From Peptococcaceae bacterium BRH_c8a (GTDB lineage Bacteria > Bacillota > Desulfotomaculia > Desulfotomaculales > Desulfallaceae), in NCBI GenBank assembly GCA_000961575.1, contig LADP01000003.1, forward strand, positions 124,001-188,000: 64,000 bases of DNA, read 5' to 3'. Both the position numbers and the translations under genes were made by a program. How positions within the stretch are numbered: the first letter of the stretch is position 1; each line of letters begins with the position of its first letter. Shown one piece after another: positions 6,866 through 15,221 of this stretch. Below the pieces are notes generated by a model. That model was not told the DNA's origin, ran no database searches, and was given only the letters and a program-made list of their open reading frames with translations.

Positions 6866-8740
6866 ATGAAACGTTTCGGTCTTTATTTATCTCTTGCATT
6901 AATTTTGTTTTTAATACTTGCCCCGCTTGTTGCGGTAAAGGAAGCTTTCAGCACGGGCAAGATACCCCGGGTTATCGACAGGCTGCACCTTAATACCGGC
7001 AACACCACCAGGTTGACCGAACAGGACTGGCCTTCAATGCAGCGTCTTGTTCTGAAGCAACGATATGACGGTGTTCAGGCGGATGCGGTGGTAGTGGTGG
7101 ATGCGGATGCCTGGCCGTTGGCATTGGCCTGCCAAAGTTTCAGTGCGGAACCATTAAAACTGCCGGTCATTTTATTTAAATCTACCGAGACCGCAATTAA
7201 TGAAGTCGTTACCAACATAAATAAGTGGTCACCACGGGGTTTGAACGAGTTTAACGGGGCAGATGTGCTGCTGGTCGGCGAAAATACTTCATCATTACAA
7301 AATGAACTGCAGCAAGGGGGACACAGCACTTTAGTTCTGACCAGCCCGGATATTTATAAGGCTATTGCATCTGTCAGGGATACGCTGCTAACAGCAGGCG
7401 CTAATAAAAGACAGGATCTAATTGTAGTTGGAGCCGACAACGTTAAATATGCTCTACCTGCGGCTGCCTGGATGGCCCGCCGCGGCACCCCGGTGCTGTT
7501 GGTTGAACGAGATAAGATACCGGATGCGACAAGCAAGGCCCTTGACGAAATTACCTCCAACAACATATATGTTTTAGCTCCCCCCAGCCAGGTAAGCAAC
7601 AGTGTGGTAAATGAGCTGCAAAAATGGGGACAAGTTACCAGAATAGGCGAGGAAGACCCGGCCGCGCATGCAGTATTCTTCGCCAGGTTCTACGATGAAA
7701 CAAACCGCTTTGGCTGGCAGGCCACCCAGGATACAGCCGAGGCGGCCCGTCACTACCTGCTGGGTTCAGTGACAGAAGACTGGCTTATGTTTTTAGCAGG
7801 AAACCAGCTATTTTCGGGCTCCAATTTTGGCCCTTTGTTATTTACGTCAGCGGACAAGCTGCCGGCCCAAACGGAAAAATTTTTATGGTCCACCACGCCG
7901 GACTGGTGGGTTACACCGGCCGAGGGGCCATTTAATCATACTTGGATTCTAGGCGAACCAACACAGATCTCCTATGCCGTGCAAGGCCGGGTGGATTTTA
8001 TTCAAGAACTGCGGGATTATCTGGACCAGGGTGACCAGGGTATTAGCGGCATTGAAGCCCTGGCCCTGGTGTGGTTTGCCCTGGCACTGGCTTGTGCCAT
8101 TTGGACCTGGTTTCATCTGTCCACCAGGTTAACTCAGATAGCTCCCTTTATGAAACTATCCTGGTTGTTAGTCATGTTGGTATTGGGCCCTGTTGGCCTG
8201 TGGTCATATTACATATGTTACCGCGGCTATAACCACCAGGTGGCCCTGGGCGAATTCCCCCGCCCGCTTTGGGTGCAAGTATTGTCAGCTACACTGGGAA
8301 CCGCTGGGTTTGGTATGTCCACAATGGTTACCGTGGCATTTTTGCTAGCCTATTTTGGCCTCCCACTTATTATTTTACAGGGTCCGTTGTTTTGGCTGGG
8401 CAGCCCCATGACCCAGTCCATTTTATGGTCGTACTTGGCGGCGCTGGCGGTTAATATTTTTATTTTTGTGCCCTTAATGCTTAGATCCAAGGAATCATCC
8501 ACTTACCGGGACACTGTACGCGACAACGCCCTTACAGTCTTTTTTAGTATGACTGCCATCAGCATCGGTATGATGGGGGCTATGTGGCTCATGCAGATGC
8601 GCGGTTTAACCGTGATGCCGGAAGAAGAGAACCTCATTTGGTGGGCTACCGTATGGGGTGCCAATGTCATCGGGCTTATCACCGGATACATCGGCAATTG
8701 GCCGCTGCTGGTAAGGGGCCGTAAGATCGGCACCATGTAG
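6866..8740 (+). CDS. Membrane protein with cell-wall-binding-repeat-like ectodomain and DUF4396-like helices
   Basis: 624 aa. The start is ATG at 6866, after AAAAAAGGTG. A signal anchor (residues 5-25) leads into a ~365-residue external part with alpha/beta units resembling cell wall binding repeat 2. The recurring motif, a hydrophobic strand plus loop plus helix, appears at VILFKSTETAINEV, VLLVERDKIPDATSK and LLFTSADKLPAQTE. From about residue 395 there are 6 or so transmembrane helices, the last ones with a DUF4396-like pattern (NALTVFFSMTAISIGMMG). It is the first gene of a three-gene plus-strand operon; the next gene carries the same ectodomain motif. Function unknown; a surface or envelope role is likely. 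Confidence 0.7.
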   Translation: MKRFGLYLSLALILFLILAPLVAVKEAFSTGKIPRVIDRLHLNTGNTTRLTEQDWPSMQRLVLKQRYDGVQADAVVVVDADAWPLALACQSFSAEPLKLPVILFKSTETAINEVVTNINKWSPRGLNEFNGADVLLVGENTSSLQNELQQGGHSTLVLTSPDIYKAIASVRDTLLTAGANKRQDLIVVGADNVKYALPAAAWMARRGTPVLLVERDKIPDATSKALDEITSNNIYVLAPPSQVSNSVVNELQKWGQVTRIGEEDPAAHAVFFARFYDETNRFGWQATQDTAEAARHYLLGSVTEDWLMFLAGNQLFSGSNFGPLLFTSADKLPAQTEKFLWSTTPDWWVTPAEGPFNHTWILGEPTQISYAVQGRVDFIQELRDYLDQGDQGISGIEALALVWFALALACAIWTWFHLSTRLTQIAPFMKLSWLLVMLVLGPVGLWSYYICYRGYNHQVALGEFPRPLWVQVLSATLGTAGFGMSTMVTVAFLLAYFGLPLIILQGPLFWLGSPMTQSILWSYLAALAVNIFIFVPLMLRSKESSTYRDTVRDNALTVFFSMTAISIGMMGAMWLMQMRGLTVMPEEENLIWWATVWGANVIGLITGYIGNWPLLVRGRKIGTM

Positions 8741-8752
8741 GGAGGTGGCGTT

Positions 8753-9973
8753 TTGAATTTTAACAGGCGTATGAACCATGTTCGCTGGGGTCTCGGCGCT
8801 GTCACCGCTTTGGCGGTTTTATTGCTGCTGGCGGTATTGTTCTACCGTCCCGATTACTACAAAGCCGAAAATGTAACCAATCCGGCACCGGTGCAAATAA
8901 CCCAAAACACGACCCGGGTGCCCGGTGAAGATGTTTTTCAGGTATCCGCGTCCATTGCACAAATCGTTTACCCGGCCACATTTGCGGATAATAAACCGAA
9001 CGCAGTTATTCTGGTCCCGCAGGGCGACTGGCGGCGTGCCCTGGCGGCAGTTAATCTGATTCATTTCCCTATTGATGCACCAATCCTATTCATTAAAGAA
9101 AATGAGATACCTGAAATAATAAAACAGGAAATCAAGCGGCTTGATCCGGAAGGGCTTTTTGTTGATGGGAATACCAAGGCTTATATAGTAGGTCCCGTTG
9201 AGCAAAAGGTTAAAGACGAACTGCGGGGAATGAAAATTAAATTCAGGCAGTTTGATGCCGTTAATGTGTATGAGTTGGCCGCTATGATTGACCAGTACCG
9301 GGCAACCATCAATTCCGACCATACAGATATGGTGATGATAGCTAATGAGAACGCTCCGGAGTTCTCCATATTCAGCGCCTCCTGGACTGCCCATGCGGGC
9401 AGCCCGACGTTTTTTGTTACGGATAATGAGGTACCTGAAGCCACTAAGATAGCTTTGAAACGCCGGGCTCAAGATGCATTTATTTACCTGCTGGGCAGTG
9501 AAGATGTGATATCAGCCGAAATTGCCGATGAACTGGCCCGGTATGGTCATGTGCAGCGTATTCCGGGTACAGATCCTTTTGGCATGTCCACCGGTTTTGC
9601 GGGCTATGCGGACTTTGGGCCCAACTTCGGATACTGGGTGGCCAAAACCATTCGCATGTTCGGTTGGGGCATCGCCGAAGCAGGCCATAATTTTATCTTG
9701 GTTAACCCCGCCCAGCCGGAAATGGCCGTGCCGGCGGGCATTCTTAGTCACCGGGGAAAACACGGGCCCATGCTTTTGGTGCAGGAAAATGCTATTCCAG
9801 AACCGGTGATGCGCTACCTGAAAATAGTACAACCCACTTACCTGAGCAGCCAGGAACAACTTTTTAACTTTGGCTGGATTATTGGCAGCCCGTCTGTAAT
9901 TGGTGAACAGGTGCAGATAGAAGCAGATAAACTATTGCAAGTTAAAATGCCTGAAAGTAGGGTTAAGGAGTAA
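8753..9973 (+). CDS. Anchored envelope protein with triplicated cell-wall-binding-repeat-like motif
   Basis: 406 aa. TTG start at 8753 directly after GGAGGTGG. One N-terminal membrane helix (about 12-30) is followed by an external region. Three units share a strand-loop-helix signature ending in [ED]-N-x-[IV]-P-E: ILFIKENEIPEIIKQ, TFFVTDNEVPEATKI and MLLVQENAIPEPVMR. Between them lie glycine-rich segments such as AYIVGPVEQ, YLLGSEDVI and WIIGSPSVIG, as in cell wall binding repeat 2 proteins. It follows the 624-aa protein by 12 bases and shares its domain, so the two probably act together at the envelope. No catalytic motif seen. Confidence 0.7.
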   Translation: MNFNRRMNHVRWGLGAVTALAVLLLLAVLFYRPDYYKAENVTNPAPVQITQNTTRVPGEDVFQVSASIAQIVYPATFADNKPNAVILVPQGDWRRALAAVNLIHFPIDAPILFIKENEIPEIIKQEIKRLDPEGLFVDGNTKAYIVGPVEQKVKDELRGMKIKFRQFDAVNVYELAAMIDQYRATINSDHTDMVMIANENAPEFSIFSASWTAHAGSPTFFVTDNEVPEATKIALKRRAQDAFIYLLGSEDVISAEIADELARYGHVQRIPGTDPFGMSTGFAGYADFGPNFGYWVAKTIRMFGWGIAEAGHNFILVNPAQPEMAVPAGILSHRGKHGPMLLVQENAIPEPVMRYLKIVQPTYLSSQEQLFNFGWIIGSPSVIGEQVQIEADKLLQVKMPESRVKE

Positions 9974-9980
9974 ATCGACA

Positions 9981-10448
9981 ATGGCCAAAATAGTTGCTTT
10001 ACTGCCGGATGATGTTGATGTAAGTGCTGTTGACCGGCAATTACAGGCCCGGAACATTTCCAACTACAGGGTTGTTGATGTTGCTGACGATTATGAACAG
10101 CACATCAGGCAAGAAGTCTTTTTAACCAGGCATGAAAAACGAGTAACTATTATCGGAGCACTAATGGGTGCCGCAGCGGGGGCTTTGCTTGTGGCCTGGC
10201 TGCTGCAAAATCATCCCTATGGTTTGGTAATTAGCCCCCTTTGGGCCAATACAATTTATTCATCCTTGTTTGTCGGCACCGGGATGGGGCTTGCCTTTGG
10301 TGCCTTATGGGCCGGGGCTTATGCCATTTCAAGACCGCTGCCCGAGGGACTTTTAGGTCACCAAATGATGATTATATTTTGCGACCCGGCGCAGCTGCGA
10401 GAGGCAAGAAATATAATCAGCCGGTACAACGCAATAAACCTTTTATGA
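9981..10448 (+). CDS. Small two-helix membrane protein of the same operon
   Basis: Not recognised. 155 aa: an N-terminal ~50-residue soluble part (MAKIVALLPDDVDVSAVDRQ), two transmembrane helices with small-residue packing (GALMGAAAGALLVAWLL and GTGMGLAFGALWAGAYAI), and a short soluble C-terminus that may fold with the N-terminal part. The two-helix core flanked by similar alpha/beta halves recalls general-stress-like membrane proteins. It starts 7 bases after the previous stop, so it is in the same operon as the two cell-wall-binding-repeat-like genes. Confidence 0.65.
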   Translation: MAKIVALLPDDVDVSAVDRQLQARNISNYRVVDVADDYEQHIRQEVFLTRHEKRVTIIGALMGAAAGALLVAWLLQNHPYGLVISPLWANTIYSSLFVGTGMGLAFGALWAGAYAISRPLPEGLLGHQMMIIFCDPAQLREARNIISRYNAINLL

Positions 10449-10554
10449 ACATCCAAACTTTGAAGCCATCCATTTTCGACTGTAATATAAGGCAATAAAT
10501 GATTAATTAAACTACTTCGTTGGCATTGCCTCCTTATGAATAAAAGCCTAGTTC

Positions 10555-10632
10555 CTTAGCGTACATGAAGTATGCCCTTTTCTTCGTTTATCGTGGTGCG
10601 GGACGCATGGTAATTCTGACTCCTGAGTCGTT
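10555..10632 (-). repeat. Intergenic repeat mosaic, reverse orientation (modules E and D)
   Basis: Contains, in reverse orientation, the same sequence as the element near 15040-15100 (TTTATCGTGGTGCGGGA, then TGGTAATTCTGA), followed by a short ACTCCTGA module. It fills the gap between the three-gene operon and the 10631 gene. Confidence 0.6.
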
Positions 10633-11293
10633 ATAATTTTTCTAGAATTAACCTGGTGATAAACTCTGCCGCCAGAATATCCTCCAGGGAGTTGCCGCTG
10701 GCGGCGACCACCGAAATTCCGGTACCCAGTTCCCGGGCCTTATCAACGGCCCGTTGAGCAGCAGCCCGTGCCGGAGCATGGCCTTTCTTATGCCTGGTTC
10801 TGGCCACGGTGCCCGTGATTACCGCGGGGGCGCCGGCAGTTAACGCTGCGTCAAAGGCTACCCCCCCGGTGCCCGTGGCGGCGATTAGCACCTTGCCTCG
10901 CAACTCGTAAAGCTTTACCGTTTCGGCCCCTAAATTGGGCAGCACGGCTTTAACGACGGCTCCTGCCCGCTGCAATCCAGCCACAGTTTTAGACATGCCC
11001 GCCAGCCGTTCCTTATCGGAACCTACCCGGGGTTCTCCCACCAGCACTATTCCGACACCCTTTGCCACCGCCAGTTTACCGGCTAGCTGCCCTATTTTGA
11101 ATGGGTTTACAGCCACCGGCGGTGTCGCCTTATCCGGGGCGGCGCCAAAAACAGCCAGCGCGCCCTCGTCCAGAGCGGCTTCCAGGGTGGTGGACATATC
11201 AATGATATCAACAATAACCACTACGTCCCCGCCGGCACCAGCTGCTGCGGCTCCGCTGGCGTTAACGGTCATTTTAACAATCGGTACGGTCAA
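10631..11293 (-). CDS. Conserved hypothetical protein with weak ComB-like pattern
   Basis: 220 aa, very rich in Ala, Gly and Val. The segment VVVIVDIIDMSTTLEAAL has the look of the start of 2-phosphosulfolactate phosphatase (ComB) proteins. The phrases VLIAATGTGGVAFDAAL and AVITGTVARTRHKK also fit an alpha/beta nucleotide- or phosphate-binding fold. The relation is weak and no catalytic set can be confirmed. It stands next to DUF3866 on the same strand but is separated from it by a small plus-strand gene. Ends in the repeat-containing region near 10620. Confidence 0.55.
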   Translation of the reverse strand: MTVPIVKMTVNASGAAAAGAGGDVVVIVDIIDMSTTLEAALDEGALAVFGAAPDKATPPVAVNPFKIGQLAGKLAVAKGVGIVLVGEPRVGSDKERLAGMSKTVAGLQRAGAVVKAVLPNLGAETVKLYELRGKVLIAATGTGGVAFDAALTAGAPAVITGTVARTRHKKGHAPARAAAQRAVDKARELGTGISVVAASGNSLEDILAAEFITRLILEKL

Positions 11294-11375
11294 TTTTTTA
11301 CCCTCGCTTATGGTATAACCATGTTTTAATCAGCATACTTATTTGGTAAATATTACATAGACAAAGGAGAATGAC

Positions 11376-11504
11376 ATGCGTTTATATGTAACCAGAAATG
11401 GATTTTTCTGCTGTGGTACGCCTAGAGAAGTATTAAAAATGCTGGCCCCGCTTTCCGGCACCCGCATTACTTTGAAGGAATACATCCACTCCTTACTGCA
11501 CTAG
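11376..11504 (+). CDS. Small conserved-looking protein, 42 aa
   Basis: A short frame with a strong ribosome-binding site (AAAGGAGA, 5 bases before ATG). The product begins MRLYVTRNGFFCCGTPREVL and ends KEYIHSLLH. It has two adjacent Cys and a balanced composition, unlike a random frame. It sits alone on the plus strand between minus-strand genes and ends 8 bases before the stop of the DUF3866 gene. Function unknown. Confidence 0.55.
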   Translation: MRLYVTRNGFFCCGTPREVLKMLAPLSGTRITLKEYIHSLLH

Positions 11505-11512
11505 GTAAAATT

Positions 11513-12601
11513 TCATTCCTTCCGGCGGTGCCGCGCGGCATAAATGCCTGCTGCTCCGGCCGCCAGGAAAAAGGCGGGATCTTGTTGTGGGGTGCGGCCC
11601 ATTGAGGTAACCTTTACCCCCTTGCTTTCCAGTTCCGTTAACGCTGAGCGGCCGTCCTGTGAAACTAGGGTATGTTTGTCCGGCGACCAGGCTTGCGCTA
11701 TCTGCTTTAAAATTATTTGGGACCAGGACGGGTTGTCTAGATCAGGCAGCACCACCGTGCAGGAAGTGAGGGCTATTTTGCCCAGGGCGGTGGCGGTGTG
11801 GTGGCTTAACCCCCGGTGCCTGTCTCTGGGGTCGGCGAAACTGATCCTGGGTATGGCTACCGGTGTGCCACCCAGGATGTTGACAGCATTGATGATTTCC
11901 CCCTGTTCCACCCCGGTGAACCCATACCGGGACGCGGTGCCCACAATCCCTGGCCCCATTGCTACGATAATCACATCAGCCTTGGCAGCAGCCACCGCGG
12001 TGAGCAGGGCGGAATAAACATTGACCGCTTCCCAGTCACCGCCAAAGGCGTGTCCGCAGGTGATGGTGGCATCCAATAGACTGCATTCTTTTAGCTGGTG
12101 CACAAGGTTGCTTAAATAAATCGGCAGGGCTGCCCCGTCGGTCATTATGTAAACTACCCGGGCCTGGCCATCGGAAGCTGACTTGATACCGGCCGCCGCC
12201 GGAGCCAGCACGCTGTGCAACTCGCCCACGACTACCGGGGTGCCTGCAAGTGAATCCGTGTTGCGGATGCTTTCGGCCCAGGGGCTTTCCGGTTCCTCGG
12301 CGGCCAGTACCTTTACCTGGGCGGGGCTGTAACGCATTTTCATAATATGACCGGCTGCACCGGTATCCCGTTCAGGGCGGGTTAGGTTGGCCATAACAAA
12401 ATGAGCACCGCCGGTTCCCAATTTTTTTGCCACCGCGGTGGTGTTTAAAATAACGTTGTCTCCTACCTCAACCGGGCCGGTCAGTCCATCGTAGTTATAT
12501 GCTTTTTGGTCACCTACGCCCGGTATGGCAGCGAGCAACTCAGTAAGGCCAATTCTTTTGTTTAATATTTGGGTCACTGAACCCTGCCTGATCCTGATCA
12601 A
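11513..12601 (-). CDS. DUF3866 family protein
   Basis: About 362 aa. Recognised by overall pattern: YNYDGLTGPVEVGDNVILNT, HFVMANL, the segment VVYIMTDGAALPIYLSNLV, ITCGHAFGGDWEAVNVYSAL and ADVIIVAMGPGIVGTASRYG, followed by RISFADPRDRHRGLSHHTATA. The family is widespread in Actinobacteria and Clostridia and has no known reaction. Conserved His/Asp residues (FADPRDRHRGLSHHT) suggest a ligand or metal site. TTG at 12601 is preferred because AAAGGAG lies 8 bases upstream; a TTG two codons earlier is too close to it. Downstream of the PepT-like peptidase in the same direction. Confidence 0.85.
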   Translation of the reverse strand: MIRIRQGSVTQILNKRIGLTELLAAIPGVGDQKAYNYDGLTGPVEVGDNVILNTTAVAKKLGTGGAHFVMANLTRPERDTGAAGHIMKMRYSPAQVKVLAAEEPESPWAESIRNTDSLAGTPVVVGELHSVLAPAAAGIKSASDGQARVVYIMTDGAALPIYLSNLVHQLKECSLLDATITCGHAFGGDWEAVNVYSALLTAVAAAKADVIIVAMGPGIVGTASRYGFTGVEQGEIINAVNILGGTPVAIPRISFADPRDRHRGLSHHTATALGKIALTSCTVVLPDLDNPSWSQIILKQIAQAWSPDKHTLVSQDGRSALTELESKGVKVTSMGRTPQQDPAFFLAAGAAGIYAARHRRKE

Positions 12602-12644
12602 AAGCAAAACTCCTTTGATACGATGCTTAAATAGACTTTGGGAA

Positions 12645-12670
12645 TGTCATCCTGAGCGTTAGCGAAGGAT
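12645..12670 (+). repeat. Intergenic repeat module C
   Basis: TGTCATCCTGAGCG followed by TTAGCGAAGGAT. One of at least eight copies in this window of a short dispersed motif with the consensus TGTCATCCTGAGCG-AGCGAAGGATCT. Confidence 0.8.
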
Positions 12671-12704
12671 GCCGCGCAGCATAACAATAAAAATTTATTA
12701 ATCT

Positions 12705-13832
12705 TTATTTTTTATCTTCTCCGGCGGCTTCTTTGATAATAGCCAGCACGTAGGAAGCCACGGCGCTCAGGTCTTCCACCCGGATGAATTCATCAGTGGT
12801 GTGCACTTTTTGCATCGCGATGCCCAGGTTGACGGCTGGAATACCATGATCATTAAACACGTGTGTATCGCTCCCGCCACCGGTGCCGCGAATAATCGGG
12901 TCAAGTCCCAGCTGCTCTGCCGTCCGTTTGGCCAGTTTTACCACAGCGGAATCTCCGGGAACGTGCATGGCCGGGTATATCGTGGCCACATCCAGAAGTA
13001 GTCTCGCACCTGATTCTTGGACTGCTTCCTTTAGGGTATCGCAAATGAGCTGGGTTTGCAGTACGCGCTTTTCGTCCTGCAGGCTTCTTGTTTCACCATG
13101 CAGGGTAACCCTGTCCGGTACAACGTTTATAGCTACACCGCCGGAAATGAGTCCGATGTTGACGGTGGTTTCCTCGTCTATGCGTCCCAACTGCATTTTA
13201 GCCACGGCGCGGGACGCCACTTGGATGGCGTTGATTCCGTGCTCGGGATTGATTCCGGCATGGGCCGCCTTGCCCAGCACTTCAGCTTTAATTTTATCCT
13301 GGGATGGCCCCCTGTTGACAATGGTGCCGGGAGGCCCGTCACAGTCCAGAACAAACCCCATATCAGCGGAAAGCAGGGAAAAATCCAGGTTTTTAGCGCC
13401 GGACAGCCCGGTCTCCTCGCAAATGGTGAAAACCAATTCCAGGTTGCCATGAGCTATTTTTTCTTGCTGCAGTACGGTGACCGCTTCAATCACTGCAGCG
13501 ATGCCGGCTTTGTCATCGGCTCCGAGCACCGTTTCACCTGCCGAGCTGATTATGCCGTTTTCCAGCACCGGTTTAATACCGCGCCCCGGCGTTATGGTAT
13601 CCATATGGGCACAGAACATCAATGTCGGTCCGTTAACGGTGCCTTTCATTCTAGCAATCAAGTTACCGGTTTCCGTGCCGGTTATCTTGGCAGCGTCGTC
13701 AGTAATAACTTCCATGCCAAGACTGGTAAGCTTATGTCTAAGAGTTTCAACCATTTGTCCCTCATGGCCGCTTTCGCTGTCCACCTGAACCAGTTCCATA
13801 AAATTGGACACTAACCGTTTTTCGTTTATCAA
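12705..13832 (-). CDS. PepT-like M20 family metallopeptidase
   Basis: 375 aa aminopeptidase of the M20/M28 type, close to tripeptidase T. Metal-site motifs in order: FCAHMDTITPG, GADDKAGIAAVIEA, CEETGLSGAKN, VLDCDGPPG and the late His in MQKVHTTDEFI. A dimerisation lid domain lies between GKAAHAGINPEHG and VVPDRVTLHGE. TTG at 13832 with AAAGGTGG upstream is the likely start (product MINEKRLVSNFMELVQ); an ATG at 13874 lies before the ribosome-binding site. Releases N-terminal residues from small peptides in the cytoplasm. Confidence 0.9.
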   Translation of the reverse strand: MINEKRLVSNFMELVQVDSESGHEGQMVETLRHKLTSLGMEVITDDAAKITGTETGNLIARMKGTVNGPTLMFCAHMDTITPGRGIKPVLENGIISSAGETVLGADDKAGIAAVIEAVTVLQQEKIAHGNLELVFTICEETGLSGAKNLDFSLLSADMGFVLDCDGPPGTIVNRGPSQDKIKAEVLGKAAHAGINPEHGINAIQVASRAVAKMQLGRIDEETTVNIGLISGGVAINVVPDRVTLHGETRSLQDEKRVLQTQLICDTLKEAVQESGARLLLDVATIYPAMHVPGDSAVVKLAKRTAEQLGLDPIIRGTGGGSDTHVFNDHGIPAVNLGIAMQKVHTTDEFIRVEDLSAVASYVLAIIKEAAGEDKK

Positions 13833-13888
13833 TGTAATACCACCTTTGGCAAGTACTTCCCTTAATATTAGCATAAAATGATGGCTTT

Positions 13889-13953
13889 GGTGCCAGGTGT
13901 TGCAAGTTGAAAGTTGCGTATTTTGCAGCTTTCAACTTGCAACACCTGGCACC
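13889..13953. repeat. Palindromic intergenic repeat A, copy 1
   Basis: A 65-bp inverted repeat with 25-bp perfect arms starting GGTGCCAGGTGTTGCAAGTT and a 15-base loop. It is the same element as at 55965 and 60053 but with the loop in opposite orientation. It lies 15 bases upstream of the longer possible start of the PepT-like gene. Confidence 0.9.
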
Positions 13954-13976
13954 TTACGTTAACGATCCGTTCTTTT

Positions 13977-14015
13977 ATTCTGACTACTGAATACTGACTC
14001 CTGACTCCTGAATTT
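13977..14015 (+). repeat. Intergenic repeat module D, copy 1
   Basis: ATTCTGACTACTGAATACTG followed by ACTCCTGACTCCTGAATTT. It directly follows palindrome A with a short spacer, and the same combination occurs at 15118-15216. Confidence 0.85.
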
Positions 14016-14019
14016 AAAA

Positions 14020-14874
14020 CTATTTGCCAGACTCTTTTTCCCGGCCCAATAGATCCAGGTAGTTAAGTACCGGGTTGGCTGAAATAATCCGGGTTAGAGA
14101 AAACTTTTCGGTAATCACATGCACCAGCAGCACCAGTACCAGGTATCCAACCCGGTAATAGCCATCCAGGGCAACTGCCGCGGTTATGCCTATGACTACG
14201 CCCAGGGTGTTGGAGCCGGCGTCCCCCATCATGGCCCGGGCTTTTAAATCCGCAGGTAAAAAGGCCAGCAAAGCGCCCAGAACTACAGCAACGGGAACGA
14301 TTTCCGGCTGCCCGATTAAAGACGGCAGCATGGCCAGGCAAAGCAGGATAAAAACTTTGCCCGCCCGGCCAGGCCGCAGATCAAACAGGTTTAACAGGTT
14401 TATGGACAGGGCAATAATCAGCGCACTGTCTATTATTCTCCATGGCTGGCCCGGAAAAAGCTGTGCGCCGAGGAAAAGGCCTAAAACTCCGCCCCCCAGC
14501 GCCTTGACGGCACCGGTGGTCAATCTGCCCTTAAGCAGGGCCTTAAAGTGGCCAAGCAGTCCCGATGTATCCCTGGCACCCCAAAAATCGTCCATTAATC
14601 CCAGACAGGTTGCCGCAGCCATAGCAAAGATGTAAAGCTGCAGCATGTCCCCTATGCCGGTAGGTGCTGCAACCAGCAGGGGTAATGAGGCGGGCAGTAC
14701 GGAGATAAAAAAAATAACCCCTGCCGACAGCGGGATATCCAAGCCTTTAAAATTGGGACGAGTAAAACCGCCGCCAACGATCATGGCCAGTACCTTATCC
14801 CGTACCAGCAGGGTCAGGGTAAATGCCAGCCCGAAACCGGCGGCGGCGTATATTGTTTCCGGTACCACTTGCAC
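14020..14874 (-). CDS. MraY-like glycosyl-1-phosphate transferase (glycosyltransferase family 4)
   Basis: 284-aa polytopic protein of the MraY/WecA superfamily, which moves a sugar-phosphate from a UDP-sugar to undecaprenyl phosphate. Visible signatures are LGLMDDFWGARD (catalytic Asp pair), SINLLNLFDLRPGRAGK and the cytoplasmic MMGDAGSNTLG. Around nine hydrophobic helices. It is shorter than MraY (about 320 aa) and lacks a clear HIHH motif, so the substrate may differ. It follows a GT2 gene and lies near steA/steB, suggesting an envelope polymer or division-linked function. Confidence 0.8.
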   Translation of the reverse strand: MQVVPETIYAAAGFGLAFTLTLLVRDKVLAMIVGGGFTRPNFKGLDIPLSAGVIFFISVLPASLPLLVAAPTGIGDMLQLYIFAMAAATCLGLMDDFWGARDTSGLLGHFKALLKGRLTTGAVKALGGGVLGLFLGAQLFPGQPWRIIDSALIIALSINLLNLFDLRPGRAGKVFILLCLAMLPSLIGQPEIVPVAVVLGALLAFLPADLKARAMMGDAGSNTLGVVIGITAAVALDGYYRVGYLVLVLLVHVITEKFSLTRIISANPVLNYLDLLGREKESGK

Positions 14875-15221
14875 AAAATCACCTCTGTATGTATGAAAAC
14901 CAGTATTCAGGAGTCAGGAGTCAGAATTTAGGAATCATGAATCAGAAAGCATTTTTCATAACAATTGTGCACCATAGAGGGCGGCTACCATGACTGTCAT
15001 CCTGTCATCCTGAGCGTAGCGAAGGATCTAGATCTTACTTCGTTCAGAATTACCACGCGTTCCCGCACCACGATAAATGAATACAACTTTCTGGTTGTAA
15101 GCTTTGCGCCGGGCTTTGGTGCCAGGTGTTGCAAGTTGAATTAACTTGCAACACCTGGCACCTTACCGGTTAACCGTTCTTTTATTCTGACTACTGAATA
15201 CTGACTCCTGACTCCTTCTTG
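14875..15221. repeat. Gene-free 347-bp region built from intergenic repeats
   Basis: Reading left to right it holds an inverted D module (14901-14947), a C module with a partly inverted second half (14995-15050), module E (15066-15097, CACCACGATAAATGAATACA), a shortened palindrome A (15118-15162) and a D module (15184-15216). Nothing in it looks coding. It separates the MraY-like gene from the GT2 gene. Confidence 0.8.
15118..15162. repeat. Palindromic intergenic repeat A, copy 2 (short form)
   Basis: The 45-bp version of the element: outer arms GGTGCCAGGTGTTGCAAGTT are perfect, but the inner loop section is reduced to GAATT. Located between module E and module D. Confidence 0.9.

Noticed and set aside
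13056-13814. Open frame of 252 codons on the plus strand
   Set aside because: Antisense to the PepT-like gene and without a ribosome-binding site or known pattern.
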